A DNA stretch of 64,000 nt, from contig OX439041.1 in NCBI GenBank assembly GCA_949317995.1, positions 14,539,501 to 14,603,500 of the forward strand, in the 5' to 3' direction. The DNA is from Acholoe squamosa. Lineage: Eukaryota > Annelida > Polychaeta > Phyllodocida > Polynoidae. This document shows, in pieces, positions 51,970 through 64,000 of this stretch. Numbering within the stretch: the first letter of the stretch is position 1; each line of letters begins with the position of its first letter. The translations under genes and the position numbers were made by a program. The notes under the pieces were generated by a model. The model saw only the letters and a program-made list of their open reading frames with translations, did no database searches and was not told the DNA's origin.

Positions 51970-54200
51970 TTTAATAGTCAGGAACCAGCACTAAGCGGCA
52001 TTGCTTAGAGATGCCCTACCTACAACAAACCTATTTCTGAGGTGTGATTCTGTTGGACAGCTGTATGTCTCATACACTTGCAAGTAGTCTTGTATGGAAC
52101 ATACTGTAACAGAATGATTTACTGGAACCAGGAAATGGGACTGGATGTTATTAAAAGAAAGTGCAAAACAGTCCATAGGACACTGACAGACTGTTTGGCA
52201 AGCCCTGACAGAAGCGACTCACTAACTGACAGAAGGAGCTCGGGATTCAATTTTCCGCTTTAATTTTGAGTTTGAGTGATGGAAATTGATTTAGTGAAAG
52301 CCCACACGAGTCTGACTGCACTGGCTTTCTTTCTACATTGCCTGTTATACACCATTTTGGTTGCTTGCAACTAGTTGTCAATTATTTCATTTATTCACTC
52401 TTAAAGTGTCAATCTTTGAGATATATTTTTTGAGATAACATTAATTAGATACAGAGATAAACTCATATTTCTCACTGAATGTTTCTTCATTTGTTAGCCC
52501 TTAAGCCCTATATCACTTAGCTATGCCTGTTGAAATACTGCTTATGGCTAGCTATGGAGAAAGTTTGGGGTGATCCTCCTGAATCATTGTCTATGTATAG
52601 TTCATATGAATTTTGGTGCTGTGAAAAAGAATGCTGTCGAAGTAATGTTGGTCCTCTGGCAACTTTGAGACAAAACGCTCATCGTTATTTCCACAGACAT
52701 TTTCACAACACAGTGCATTACTTTATTATAACTTTCTGGGTTTTAGTGTGGGAATTACACTGCTTAAAGCATCTCAATTCATCTGCTAATTCATTGAGCA
52801 GTTACAGGGATGATTGAAACAGTCATTTCTAGAGTGCACCATTGAATGTGCATTTTGTAGCATATCTACAAACAGTGGCAGCACACCCCTCCTCTCTCCC
52901 TACTGACAACTGTCTCCAGGGCTCATCCCATGTCTTTATACAAACAACCTCACTCTGGATATCCCTTTTTATTTGCTTGCACCCCTCAGTCCTCTGTCCT
53001 ATCAGTTTTCTTATCAACACAATCCAATTCCAACATTTGACTTGGTGAAAATTGGCAGTGGGGCTGCATTCTGGATTTATTTGTCAAACTCCTTTGTTTC
53101 AAGCGACTTCTGAGGCTTCCATTGGTCTCATTTTTCATTTGGATCAGGGGAATAATTCGGCAGTGCCATTATAGCATTGAGAAGAGTGATTTATAGATTG
53201 TCATTGCCTAATGGAATGTTCACTGGCAAATGTTATATTCTTTTTTCCCAAATAGACCATTCAAGCAAACATTAGCTAGAATGATTTACCATGAAGGTTG
53301 CATATCACAACCTATTTATAGCAAACAACGTATCTATTATTCTATAGCTGCACAGAAATAATTGTTTATGGAGATATCTTTTACGCAGTTTTCAACTGGA
53401 CAGATGCATATAAGCCAATAGAGGGGGCCTAGAGGAAGCAGAGCAACGCCATTCTAGGAATAAGCCATTTATTACCAAATGTTTTATCGATCCATTATAA
53501 TGCTAACACACAAAGAAAAAAAGGCAACTTAATGGTTGCTCCAATAGAGAAACTTTCATTATCAGGGTAAGCGATCACACGAACATGGAGACATTCAATA
53601 TCAAAGAAACACTTTGGGAAACATTCCAAGGGAACAATAAATGGAAAGGATGGGTACCCCCTGTATGTATATATACCATTGATACCAGTGAGTAACATTC
53701 TATGTCCCATTGGCAAGAATAGTATAGTAGGCACTATACTATTCTTGCCATGGTTGTCTCTAGAGGATCCCTGAGTTTCTGAGCATACTGATGTCTAAGT
53801 ACTAACACATGACTCTATCTACATGACTAGTGTCTCACCCAGGTGGTTATTTTAGGTACAGGACACAGTCCCTGTATACCACTCAGGAGATGGAGGGATC
53901 AGTCATCTTTAGTCAGGCAGATGTTGCTGGTGTGTAAGGTCTAGAAAACTGGATGTATTGAGGGCTATTTAGGTGTAAAAGTATTTAGGAGTAATCAATA
54001 GTGTTCTCTTTTATATGAAAGGTACGTCCTAGGGATAGGGGGTACTTTTCTGGGATCACCCTTTAATTGGGTGTGTTTTTTGGCGTTTCCCCTTGATTAG
54101 AATTCGAAATCATCCATTCTTCTACCCGTGAGTAGGGTACGAATCCAATGGCATGTTCGCACATGTAAACTACAAAAAGAAAGATAGGGAGTGGACCCCT
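51970..54200. other. No gene recognised; one perfect hairpin
   Basis: A/T-rich non-coding sequence. The frame at 52530-52817 has no recognisable domain. The only distinct structure is the hairpin at 53711-53750. Confidence 0.5.
53711..53750. repeat. Perfect hairpin, 18-bp stem and 4-nt loop
   Basis: TGGCAAGAATAGTATAGT (53711-53728), then AGGC, then its exact complement (53733-53750). A perfect stem of this length with a tetraloop is unlikely by chance. It could be a cruciform-forming site, the remnant of a foldback repeat, or the tip of a longer inverted duplication. The flanks do not continue the pairing. Confidence 0.85.
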
Positions 54201-54204
54201 TGGT

Positions 54205-55345
54205 CTCTGGCAAGAGTAGGACTTCAGGACCGGTACCTACCTAGTTCTGGCAGGAGTGTGGGTAGGATCAGTTATCACTGGACCCTTACTAGTTGCTATG
54301 TGATTTTTGGAGAGTACTAGGTACGATTGCAATGCTTGCCTAGTTGTGGAAGCAGTCTGGGTATGACTAGATGCAATCGGGACTCTTACCTAGTTGTGGC
54401 TGGACTCTGGGGAGGACTATGTGCAGTCAGGACTCTTACCTAGTTGTGGCTGGATTCTGGGGAGGACTATGTGCAGTCAGGACTCTTACCTAGTTGTGGC
54501 TGGATTCTGGGGAGGACTATGTGCAGTCAGGACTCTTATGTAGTTGTGGCAGGAGTCTGGGTAAGACTAGGTGGCATCAGGACTCTTACCTAGTTGTGGC
54601 AGGAGTCTGGGTAGAACTAGGTACCATCAGGACTTTTACATAGTTGTGGCAAGAGTCTGGGTATGACTAGGTACCATCAGAACATGTACCTAGTTGTGGT
54701 AAGAGTCTGGATAGAACTAGGTGCCATCAGGACTCTTACCTAGTAGTTTCAGGAGTCTGGGTAGGACAAGGTACCATCAGGACTCTTATGTAGTTGTGCC
54801 AATAGTCTGGGTGGGACTCTGTACCATCAGAACTCATACCCAGTTGTGGCAGGAGTCTGGGTAGAACTAGATACCATCAGGACCTTTACCTAGTTGTCAT
54901 AGGATTCTGGGTAGGACTTTGTACCATCAGGACTCTTACCTAGTTGTGGCAGGAGTCTGGGTAGGACTAGGTACCATCAGGATTTTTACCTAGTTCTGGC
55001 AAGAGTCTGGGTAGGACTATGTCCCATCAGGATTCTTACCTAGTTGATGCAGGAGTCTGGGTAAAACTAGATACCACCAGGACTCTTACCTAGCTGTGGC
55101 AGGAGTCTGGGTAAGATTAGGTACCACCAGGACTCTTACCTAGTGTGGCAGGAGTCTGGGTAAGATTAGGTACCATCAGGACTCTTACCTAGTTGTGGCA
55201 GGAGTCTGGGTGTGACTAGGTACCACCAGGACTCTTACCTAGGTGTGGCAGGAGTCTGGGTAAGATTAGGTACCATCAGGACCCATACCTAGTTGTGGCA
55301 GAATTTTGTGCAGGAATAGGTGCCATCAGGACTCTTACCTAGATG
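54205..55345. repeat. 50-bp minisatellite, about 22 units
   Basis: The unit is built of GACTCTTACCTAGTTGTGGC, AGGAGTCTGGGTAGGACTAG and GTACCATCAG. The best-conserved units (54430-54540) repeat at exactly 50 bp. Units at both ends and in the middle carry small indels and many substitutions, so the array is older than the 65-bp one. Confidence 0.93.
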
Positions 55346-55427
55346 TATAAGGGTTGCAATGTGCAGTTTGTATCACCTGGCATATGCTGAACCCATCCAT
55401 CACACACATTCTCAGCTGTACGGCCAT

Positions 55428-55460
55428 GGTGTGTGTGTGTGTGGTTGGGGGGGGGGGGTA
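55428..55460. repeat. (GT)n/(G)n simple repeat
   Basis: A run of GTGTGTGTGTG is followed by a G-rich stretch of eleven or so G residues, close to the 50-bp array. Confidence 0.85.
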
Positions 55461-55779
55461 ATGGTCAGATGCCAGGTATGAGGGAAAGGGGTACTGGAGG
55501 GGTAGTAGGGCGTGTGGAGGAGAGGTCAGTTTAAATGTCTAGGCCTGAGAAACCACCCTATATTATACCGTAAAGTGAGGCTAAGTAAACACCTGCAATA
55601 TTTTATTTAAGCCGGACATTGTCGACAAGATGTGTTAGACAGGTTAGTAATTTACCTCGCTGCATTGGCAAGCTGTTATATCTTTGGCCATCATATACTT
55701 TGAGTATGAAGAGCAATATATCATGAATACACTTTACACTGACTATTGAATATAACTACCCACTTTACTGCCTGTGATG

Positions 55780-55945
55780 TCCTGAGTAACTGTGATGTCC
55801 TGTATTTGTGGTACAATTTGTAAAGTATTGTACTTTGCACTATGCTTTCTTATTCATTTTTTTTCTTTATCGTTCTTTTGTGACGTATGTAAACTATGTT
55901 GTGAAACGTCTTTGTCGCAAATAAAACTTCTTCAAACTCAAACTC
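55780..55945 (+). repeat. Possible 3' tail of a non-LTR retrotransposon
   Basis: A string of pyrimidine-rich and G/T-rich sequence ends in AATAAA (55920-55925), ACTTCTTC and a short (AAACTC) repeat. This resembles the 3' ends of CR1/L2-like LINEs in invertebrates. No reverse transcriptase sequence is present upstream, so it would be a 5'-truncated copy. The 60-codon frame inside it is not a gene. Confidence 0.4.
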
Positions 55946-58620
55946 ATGAGAGAAAAGTACCTAGACCTATTTAGATGAGGAAGGAAGCCAAATATTGTCT
56001 TTTTGCGCGATGGGATGGTTTACCTAATGCATAAGTATAGAGTCTACCCTGAGAAGCGTACACACATACAGGGGTGGGCAGGGCAGGGAGATGGGGGAGG
56101 GTTAGCACGTAAAGACTGTCAGTGCATGATATGCATACTAGACTCTAGCGGCCAACCTAGGCATAACACCCATGCAACCATTCCCCAATGGGAAAGGCAT
56201 ATGGTGTAATCTATGTTAATTATCATAGTATGCATGTTAACAGGCACTAAGCTGTGTCAGAGAAAGTCTCAAAACAAAGTCTACATAAAACAATACAGGT
56301 ATGGTAGTGTGGCAAGTGATGCAATATGTTGGTGTAATGTGTCATAAACAGGTGCTTCGGTTCAAAACTATGATTTATCTCTCAAAAAGCAGAAACAAAA
56401 TTGATTTCTATGAAGTCATGCTTGATGCAAGACAGAATCAGAATTATGAACCACCATAATTGCAATGCAGTGAAGCAGTGTAGTTTTGACTGTGAAGCCC
56501 CAGATGGCAGCACAGTAAAGCACTATTGTACAACGAATCTCCATGTATATAAAGGTCCCAAAGTTGCAATCGACCTGTCATTATTTTGATGACACTTTTA
56601 GAGTGCGGCATTGATTTGCTGCACCCAGTTCACTCAGTCAGATTGTACCATGGGTTGAGTGTTTGATCTACACTTAGGAATGTGTACTCATACAGCAGCA
56701 TTGAAATGAAAGACCTTCACCCTACCGCTGCTCTGTCTTAAACAGTCGCAAAGTCCAGACGTGACGGCTGTAATTCATAAAGTGAAAGTTGTATTGCCAT
56801 TGGATACTTCAGATTGTAGCCAACTTTATCACCAAGTGCCCATAGGTCCATCGGTTTCACTCACTCCTATCATTTCTATAGCTACTTCGTATTCAATAGG
56901 GCGTGCTCTCAGCTTAAAAACAACACATTCTCCACTTTATTCGTTATGCCCTTGACTAGCATCTTAAAATCTATGAGATCCATAATGTGCCATCAGTCAG
57001 TATGGTGTTCTAGAGATACATGCGGCAAGAAAGGGTGACCTTTTCATGAATATATTTGTGTTCAGGTTAGTTCCACGAGAATGCCCACAACTTATCGGAA
57101 ACAAAGGTAGATCATGAAATTCATATGACAGGTAGGCTTGGCAGTAAATTTATACTGCATTCTCACTCCATTACCCTAAGAAAGGTCCAAATAGTTTTAT
57201 ATACCATTTCCAAGGCAGCATATCCTCATTTAATTGATTAATCAATTAGTATAACTCATTTTTTTTCCTGGCACGTCTGGTATTGGCATCCTGCTGTAGG
57301 GCGTTCCCGAAATCTCATCAAAAAGTGCATCTGTAGTCAAAATAAATGTTACTGTTTCTGAAGCCATTGGGGATTTCAAATCAAATTTTAGGATTGCAAA
57401 GGAATGGCAATTACTTTCTTTCTTATCATGCTCTCATTTCAAAAGTTTCAGGTATCGATTGATTTTCAACGAGCCCTAACGGCATGAACCCTTTATAAAC
57501 AGCTAACGCCTTTGGCTGAATGAAAGCCGCTGGTGCATTGATGCACTATGCCCATTGACAAGTATGATACATGAATGCGTACTCATCAGAGCAGTTCCAG
57601 TAGACATTCATGCTCCAAACTGAACTTATGGGATTAATACACTCTCTGATGCACCAATGGGCATCAATTCACCAGCGATCCATATCAATACCATTATCAT
57701 TACTGTATTCATGCATCATGCTCTCCCCTTTGACTTGATGTGCTGACTAAGGTTTTGTATTGTGTACTGAAATAAAATACAAAAGGTTAATTAATGAAGA
57801 CAATAATGATGAGCAAAGACAACTGGACATTACGGTTTTTTAAAGGTTGAAAACTGATTTATTGTCTTATCACATTATACAGAAAAGTGGTAGCAGACAA
57901 TAAGATGAATCCTTGAATGTTCTTATATTCCAAATCGAGGTATAGTCACATAAAATGAAGAATAATTAATACACAAAAGATGTGATAAAAATACAGTGAA
58001 TATATAATATATACAACATGGAAAGTTAACGATGTATGCTTGGTTAAATTATACTTTACAATTTCAGAAAAGCAGGGTTTATTAACAATATTATGTAGTC
58101 ATAGTTAGAGTGTGTTTTGGGTATAACACCGTCCTTAAAGAGTAACAATGGCTTCATGCCCCACAACTGTCAAGGCACTTTTCTTTGCACCAGGATATTA
58201 TTAATTTCTTAAAAGCATTCTGTTTCCTCATGAATTGATAGCCATTTTTACCCAAGAGAAACATTCTCACTCATCAGATGTCCCAGGTTGATAGCGCGTG
58301 GGCGGTTCCATTATTACAAAGCCATTTCTTCTCATCTTATAGGAAAACTAATCATCTATTGTAAAATAAAATGCAATTTTTAATATTAGTTCTGTTTCCT
58401 TGTACTCGTTTTTGTGTTTTTCTTCCGAAAATGGTTTTACTATTGTTTCAATGCAGTTTGTATCAAACAAACTTGTTTTTTTTTTACTTTGCATGTTTTC
58501 AACAAAGCCAGTAGGTATTTATTATGTCATGTGGCAGTTCCCCAATAATTACACCTGCAGTCACAATTGACATGCATGTCTACTGCACAGTGTGCTGGGA
58601 TGGCATGGATCTCTCATGGC
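55946..58620. other. Non-coding stretch, little recognised
   Basis: No gene is supported. A perfect palindrome TAATTGATTAATCAATTA lies near 57233-57250. Diverged members of the CATGATG hairpin family may lie at 57480-57720. Confidence 0.45.
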
Positions 58621-58621
58621 T

Positions 58622-58699
<78 letters not shown>
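58622..58699. repeat. (ATC)26 microsatellite
   Basis: 78 uninterrupted bases of ATC trinucleotide are followed to about 58830 by looser GTT/CATC-rich sequence. The poly-Ser, poly-Ile and poly-Met frames through it are by-products. Confidence 0.97.
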
Positions 58700-59285
58700 G
58701 CCACCATTGTCGGTGGCTCTGTTGTTGTTGACATCGTTGTTGTGTCATTGTCATCATCATTGCTGGCTTTGTTGTTGTTGTCATTATTTTTGTTGTCATT
58801 GCCATTAGTGTCATCATTGTTCCTTTCATCATCATCAATAGACGTTACCATTGGCTAATCGCCCATTCCCTATGTTGCTGTGGTTTATGACTTCTGAGAG
58901 GCTAAATGTTATTGGGGACCAACACGGCCAACAGATAGGCCTCGGTGTGTGTGTGATGCAATGAAAATGTGTGCTGTCTCAATCAAGTAGGTGAGGCAGA
59001 CTACAACATACTCAATTGTCACTCCTCTATCCATAGAAACAGCATTGCTCCCCTCGGATAATAAACATGTACACTCTTTATAAAACTGAAGAAGCAACCT
59101 GGGTTCTCAGTAAAACTGAACAGAGAACCACCATAATTTGTATTGCAATGAAGCAGTTTAGTTTTTACAATGAGGCCGCAGATGGCAGCATGTGGTAGAA
59201 GAGATCTCCATGAAAATAACAATGCATCTCTGGCAACATTGGGACAAGGATTTCACTGTTATTTCAAAACCACTTTTTTTTTTTA

Positions 59286-59807
59286 CAGTGGTACCAGGTA
59301 AAAATTGTCCATTATTATGATGGACCATGAACAATCTTTCACCTTATCCACATTAATGAGATTAAGTTATTTCTAGATAGCGTTAGCCGTGGTTGGGAAC
59401 AATGAGTAGGGTAGTTTATATGGTATCACAACAGATGGCTATAGTTCAATGAGAAAGTCACTCGACTAAGTTGAACAACTTGGGTGATTGAGCAATCTTG
59501 ATGTACAATCTTTCAGACCCCCACACCAGTATTACAGCTATTACCATCTTGAAACCGCCCTGTTCCCAGCATGAAGTTGAAAAAACCTTTAACATTGCAG
59601 TGGTTCGCCAGGCCTACCCAATGGAAGTGTCTTAACCCCGTCTGGCGTCATGTATGAATGCAGCACTGCCAGTTACTCAATCACCAGGGCTGGAATTATA
59701 TATCACAGTATACCGAGGTAGCGGATTGCCCCTTGGGTGTGGCCATAGCTGAAACTTAATGTGGATAAGGTAAAAGATTGTTCATGGTCCATCAGCGGCT
59801 ACCACTG
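59286..59807. mobile_element. MITE-like element with ~40-bp subterminal inverted repeats
   Basis: The ends CAGTGGTACC and GGCTACCACTG are inverses with one change. Inside them TGGACCATGAACAATCTTTC (59321) pairs with its complement at 59773-59792, continuing through ACCTTATCCACATTAA. The total is about 520 bp with no coding capacity. CAGTG-type ends recall hAT-group MITEs, but no 8-bp target duplication was found. Confidence 0.6.
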
Positions 59808-60406
59808 ATAAGAGCTATCGGATGGGTACCAACTGCCCCCAAGAGGACCGCAGTGAAGAGTTGGGATTATTTCATTGGCTGATATTCAAACCAGCTAAGT
59901 CGGTATACTACATGTACTAATGCACTGTATATATCTCCTATGGGTTAGGGGTGTCGCCAAGTGTACTGAAAGGATTGAATGAGATGTGAGGTAACGGATA
60001 AACACTATGCCTAGAATTGAATTGAACGGATCTGAATATATACATAATAATGTCAGTTCTAATTGGAATCTAAGGAAATGCCCCGTAGTTCCTGCATATG
60101 TTCAAACAACTCCATGCAGGTCCTGAGACCTTAAGGTTAGCATTATATTTCAAGGTAGCTGATGGCTTAAACCTTTAACATGATATATGATTTAAATATA
60201 GAACATAATTTATATGAATTTCAAGTAGATGATCTTATTTGTATCTACTAAATAGGGTATGCATACCGGTAGCTATTTAGTGTGGAACCATCAGTTACAG
60301 TGTGTGGGAACCACCAGTTACGGGATGCTGGAACCAGCAGCTTCTTGGTGTGGAACCATCAGTCATAATGTGTGGGAACAGATAGCTACCCAGTATCTGC
60401 TGGCAT

Positions 60407-60597
60407 AGGATTCAGTATGGAGGCCTAGTGGAGCCGCCATTTTGAATTTCGCTGGTTAAGATAAAGCCCACTGATAAGCCGTATCATGATGGGTACCTTG
60501 TCCCTAGTTAACACCCACTTCCAGGGACATGCTGGTTCCATCTTATCAGTTCTTATCAGTGTGTGTTACCGAAACCAGCTCCAGAGCAGCTAGTTGC
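60407..60597 (+). repeat. Dispersed repeat pair, copy B
   Basis: It matches 30039-30226 in the same orientation (see that entry). Immediately upstream, at about 60280-60400, a GTGTGGAACCATCAGT-like string is repeated three or four times. Confidence 0.7.
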
Positions 60598-61125
60598 CAA
60601 TGGACTTTGTTCATATAGCAAGACAGTGTGCACCATGCAATGCTAAAAGATTCCTGTCACAAGTTGACAGCAATGAAACGAAATTGACTTTGAACATTGA
60701 TTTGGTTTTGAACTCTAACGTTTTCTGTGAAAGTCAACTCTTTGCTCCGACTTCAATTTGACCCTTGTGGCCTCCTGCAGTAAAGCATCATGTAGCACTG
60801 AAATAGCCAGAGTTGCAAACATAGTTAACTGCGCTTAGTCAGCCATGGTAAAAGCCTTCCTAGAAGTGAGATTGGACAATCCATCTATGTCGAAATACTC
60901 ATATAATCTATATGGTCATGCTAGAATCCAATATGTAGGCCCAGGAGGGGCTCTGTAATACATTGCCTCTATACTATATTGTGAATCAAATTATCCATGA
61001 CCCCATGTATTTAGCCATGAAATAAAAATAATACAATAAAACAATAGAACCTTGGCATTGTTCAAGAGATTTGGAGGCATTCGCCTGGACTGCCCAAAAA
61101 ATTAAATCCCTGTGGGTCTGCAGAT

Positions 61126-61410
61126 GGCATGTTATCACATAATATCGCATCACTATGACTGCGCTCCTTCAAATCATAGTGAAAAGTTTAAGTATATTAC
61201 TAATATAGTATTATATACTAGTGGTTACTAATACCTGTCACAGTACAACTGCTCTACCGATGCTTATGTAATTACTGTATATAGATGCTAGCTAATCGTA
61301 CACAGCAGTCACAAGGCAGTACCTATGATCACAGATCACAGCTGGCTTATTCCTTGGAGTTTCAAATCGTAGTGGCTATGGGTACGGGTAGTGCCTTGTG
61401 AAAAGCCTCC
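61126..61410. mobile_element. MITE family M1, decayed copy
   Basis: Internal strings ACTATGACTGCGCTC, TTCAAATCATAGT, GGCTTATTCCTTGGAGTTTC and AAATCGTAGTGGCTATG match the 17793-18055 copy in order. The terminal GGCATTTCT motifs are eroded at both ends. Confidence 0.5.
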
Positions 61411-61679
61411 AGCAGTAGTCAGGAGTTTATGAAGGCCATAAAACAAAAATGAACGAGTCACGCTACTTTGCAAAATTAGTTGCAACCTAGTATATTGCGA
61501 TTGCATTATGCCTTTCGGTCGTCATGAAGAATTGAATGAATCCAGTCCTTTAGGAATTACCTGAGGGTGCTGCATGGTACATTACGCATTCTACCAAGTT
61601 GAGGGAGTGAACGCTCAGGCTGATGCTATCTGTCGAGCTCCTTGGGTGTATAGTGGTTATACGCCCGAGGAGCGTACAC

Positions 61680-61772
61680 CGGACTCACCCAAGGAATCCT
61701 ATACACGGGACTCCACCTGAGGAAATCCTATACACGGGACTCCACCCGAGGAAATCCTATGCACGGGACCTA
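61680..61772. repeat. Short tandem repeat, ~29-bp unit, three copies
   Basis: Units of 27, 29 and 29 bp share GGACTC, GAGGAAATCCTAT and ACACG. It is a local tandem expansion in non-coding sequence. Confidence 0.8.
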
Positions 61773-61901
61773 CTCATTTTTTATTCTGTACAGAAAAAAA
61801 AGTGTTTCTAGCATAGCCTGTGAGTCTTTCAAATTAAAGAATGGTGAGTTTGGAAAAATCAATATCAAAATTTGCAGTTCAGGGGGTCTGCCAACTCCTA
61901 T

Positions 61902-61998
61902 GAGTGATATTACCCTAATATTTGAGTGATATTACCCTATGGTGAGTGATATTACCCTAATATTTGAGTGATATTACCCTATGGTGAGTGATATTATC
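61902..61998. repeat. Short tandem repeat of GAGTGATATTACCCTA
   Basis: Five copies of GAGTGATATTACCCT (the last with TATCCT) alternate two spacers, ATATTT and TGGT. They make a ~41-bp higher-order unit repeated twice. Confidence 0.85.
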
Positions 61999-62489
61999 CT
62001 GAAGCAATTTAAAAAGGATTTTAGAAACAGCCTTCTTACCTTTGTGTAAGGATTATGAAATAGTGGACAGATGAGGAGAAAGAGTCCTCTGAGGTAAAAT
62101 GTAGCATTTAAAATTGAAGTTATCAGCTATAATATGAGGTATATCACTTGCAGATAGCCCTTCCGGCCGCGGAGATATGGCTTAATGAACATTGAATGAC
62201 ATAACCATATCAATACAGCCAATAAGCTTTGTCATTCATGGTTTTGATTAAATCCTGCATCTAATTAGCATAATGATTTAAATAATCTATTGATAAATGG
62301 CCAATGTTTTCCATACATTTGGCCATAACATTGGATGTAGAAATGGTATCTATGTGTGGTTTTCAGCATTAAAATCCCTGTGAATCGTTCTATGGACTAA
62401 TGTCATTTTCTTTTTTCTATTTGGAATGTTGTCTTGTTGCCATGGCAACACATTTCTATGAGAACCCATGTTACCCTATTTGCTGTGAA

Positions 62490-62690
62490 CCTTTATACAG
62501 GGTCGTACATAGATCATTACAGGGTCGTACATAGATCATACAGGGTTGTACAGGATCATACAGAGGTTGTACAGGATTGTACACAGATTGCACAGGATCG
62601 TACAGAAAAGAATGTGTCCCAAGTATATAACAAACTGTCCTGTGTATAGGGTAAACTGTCCCGTGTAGAGGGTAAACTGCCCCATGTGTC
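62490..62690. repeat. Degenerate tandem repeats of ACAGGGTCGTACATAGATC type
   Basis: Five to six units containing GTACA...ACAGG(G/A)T are followed at 62636-62690 by two or three units of GGGTAAACTGTCCCGTGT. No coding sense in any frame. Confidence 0.7.
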
Positions 62691-62699
62691 ATACTAGTT

Positions 62700-64000
62700 A
62701 TTGTGCATGATCAAGTTGTCATATGAGAAATATCATAAGACTAGTGGTATATAGTGTAAATACATTAAGCTCTCATAAAATAGTGTTACTTCCAGTTGTC
62801 ACTGGTTTATTCAGCTATAGGCAACATGTAAGAAGTATCAATCATACAGTAGTTAGTATGTAGGTAATTTGTACATACAGTAAATATACAGTAAGTTATA
62901 AAGTGTAATGTTCTGTTCCACTCCACCTGTGAGGTATTAATAATACAATGTCCAGCATAGTTCTAGGTGGGTTCCCACACCTAGCTCCTGGCCTGCTGCT
63001 TAGAGGAATAATGTAATAATGAATAACTTTACCCTCTGGTGGATGTCTTGAGGAAGATAGCCTCTGGCCACTATTGATGGAAAACCAATGCCTGTCTAGC
63101 ATAGTTTCACCATAGTGCAGTGGTATAGCAGGTAGCAGGAGATGACTGGAGATGTTACCTCTGGAGTGGTTCTTGGTGATCTGTGCTCCTGGAGGTGCAG
63201 ACAGGCTATTTGTAGCAAATCTTGGAAAAGCACCTCCAGACTGACTGGAGCCAGTAGCATCTGCCTAACTCTACAATTGTTTGAGGGGAGTCTTTCATGT
63301 GTCACAGGGGGACAAAGGACCCCCATGGACGCCGCTGTGTCCCCCTTTGTCTTGGTCGGTTCTGCATCTTCAGACCCTCATAACTCGGTCGTTTATGCGT
63401 TTATAACCGCCATTTTGCGCATGCGCGGAGTTGAATATGCCAAGTTTATAATGCCCGCTGGATAGGCGCGTAACTCCTGCCGGTTTGTCTGTAGGGAACT
63501 CGGAGCTCCATTCAGTCTCTATGGCATAACTTCCTTAATAATGGGAGTTCCGCCTTGATCTTGGGCTCATTTTGACCGTCTATTTATGGGCTTTCCATAA
63601 GTGCTTTGATATTTGACCTAGGTTGCTCAGGAGCGATGCTAGAGCGACCGGATGGTTATGGCGTCGTGCTTATGTAACCCATTGTTCAGTTATTAGAGTG
63701 CTCAGACACTCATGACGGCGTCAGCGGTGCTCAGGCACCCGTGACGGCCGGTTGCATTCACTTACAAGTTATTAATTTGTGCATTGGACCATGAGGTCGC
63801 ACACTGAGACCCTTATTCTTATTATATTGTGCAGTGAACCATTAGGTCGGACCCTTTGATGTCATAAACTCTGTCTAACTGACTTGGTTTGGTGTGCAGT
63901 GGGGCATGAACGCTCTTATACAAAGTTTGAGCGCTCTTATAGCTCTTAGAACCAACCTATGTATTAATTTCATAGATATTCTTTGATTAATACAATAATA
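62700..64000. other. Non-coding right edge; isolated NRF-1-like site
   Basis: No gene is supported. Position 63413-63426 reads TTGCGCATGCGCGG, a near-ideal NRF-1-type GCGCATGCGC palindrome, in a modestly G+C-richer stretch. A CAGACACTCATGACGGCG/CAGGCACCCGTGACGGC pair repeats at about 63702 and 63731. A promoter just outside the window cannot be excluded. Confidence 0.35.

Noticed and set aside
58524..58858. Poly-Ser, poly-Ile and poly-Met frames
   Set aside because: Artefacts of the (ATC)26 microsatellite on both strands.

Overview
The window looks like repeat-dense, intron- or intergenic-type DNA of a metazoan, most likely a marine invertebrate. There is no operon-like gene packing, no long host open reading frame, and a high density of MITE-like and foldback repeats, minisatellites and microsatellites. 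The only convincing protein-coding genes belong to a Ty3/gypsy LTR retrotransposon of animal type. I cannot name the species. No intact host gene, rRNA, functional tRNA or CRISPR array was seen.

Layout. Positions 1-8935 and 8936-about 17560 are two diverged tandem copies of a block with a period near 8.9 kb. Copy 2 carries a nested ~1.0-kb tandem duplication. Copy 1 carries inserted foldback elements and a tRNA-derived SINE-like head. Positions 17560-32030 are non-coding, with several MITE families, two 'motif-saturated' inverted-repeat elements and a degenerate ~168-bp tandem array. Positions 32131-45269 hold a 13.1-kb gypsy-type retrotransposon on the minus strand. Positions 45274-48250 are old dispersed repeats. 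Positions 48255-51436 are a 65-bp minisatellite of about 49 units, and 54205-55345 a 50-bp minisatellite of about 22 units. The rest, to 64000, is unique-looking or anciently repeated non-coding DNA.

The retrotransposon is the centre of interest. Reading on the minus strand it has a tRNA-His-type primer binding site, gag (coiled coil, low-complexity linker, capsid-like region, CCHC knuckle), pol (protease, RT, RNase H, HHCC/DD35E integrase, GPF/Y region, AT-hook tail), a ~550-nt inter-ORF spacer, and a third ORF of about 1225 codons. ORF3 has two C2H2-like zinc fingers and basic tracts instead of an envelope. A ~1.3-kb structured, A+T-rich 3' UTR, a polypurine tract and a 418-bp 3' LTR follow. 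Pol has no AUG before the protease. It is open in the -1 frame across the gag stop, where a slippery-like heptamer is followed by a stem-loop.

The two ends are abnormal. The 3' LTR is complete. The 5' LTR is replaced by 70 nt of U5-side sequence joined to an inverted copy of the outermost 93 nt of the same LTR end, so both outer termini are the U5 end. A 4-bp TATG target duplication flanks the whole, and related empty sites in the window support precise integration. The structure therefore looks like an integrated foldback cDNA whose coding regions are intact but whose 5' promoter is missing.
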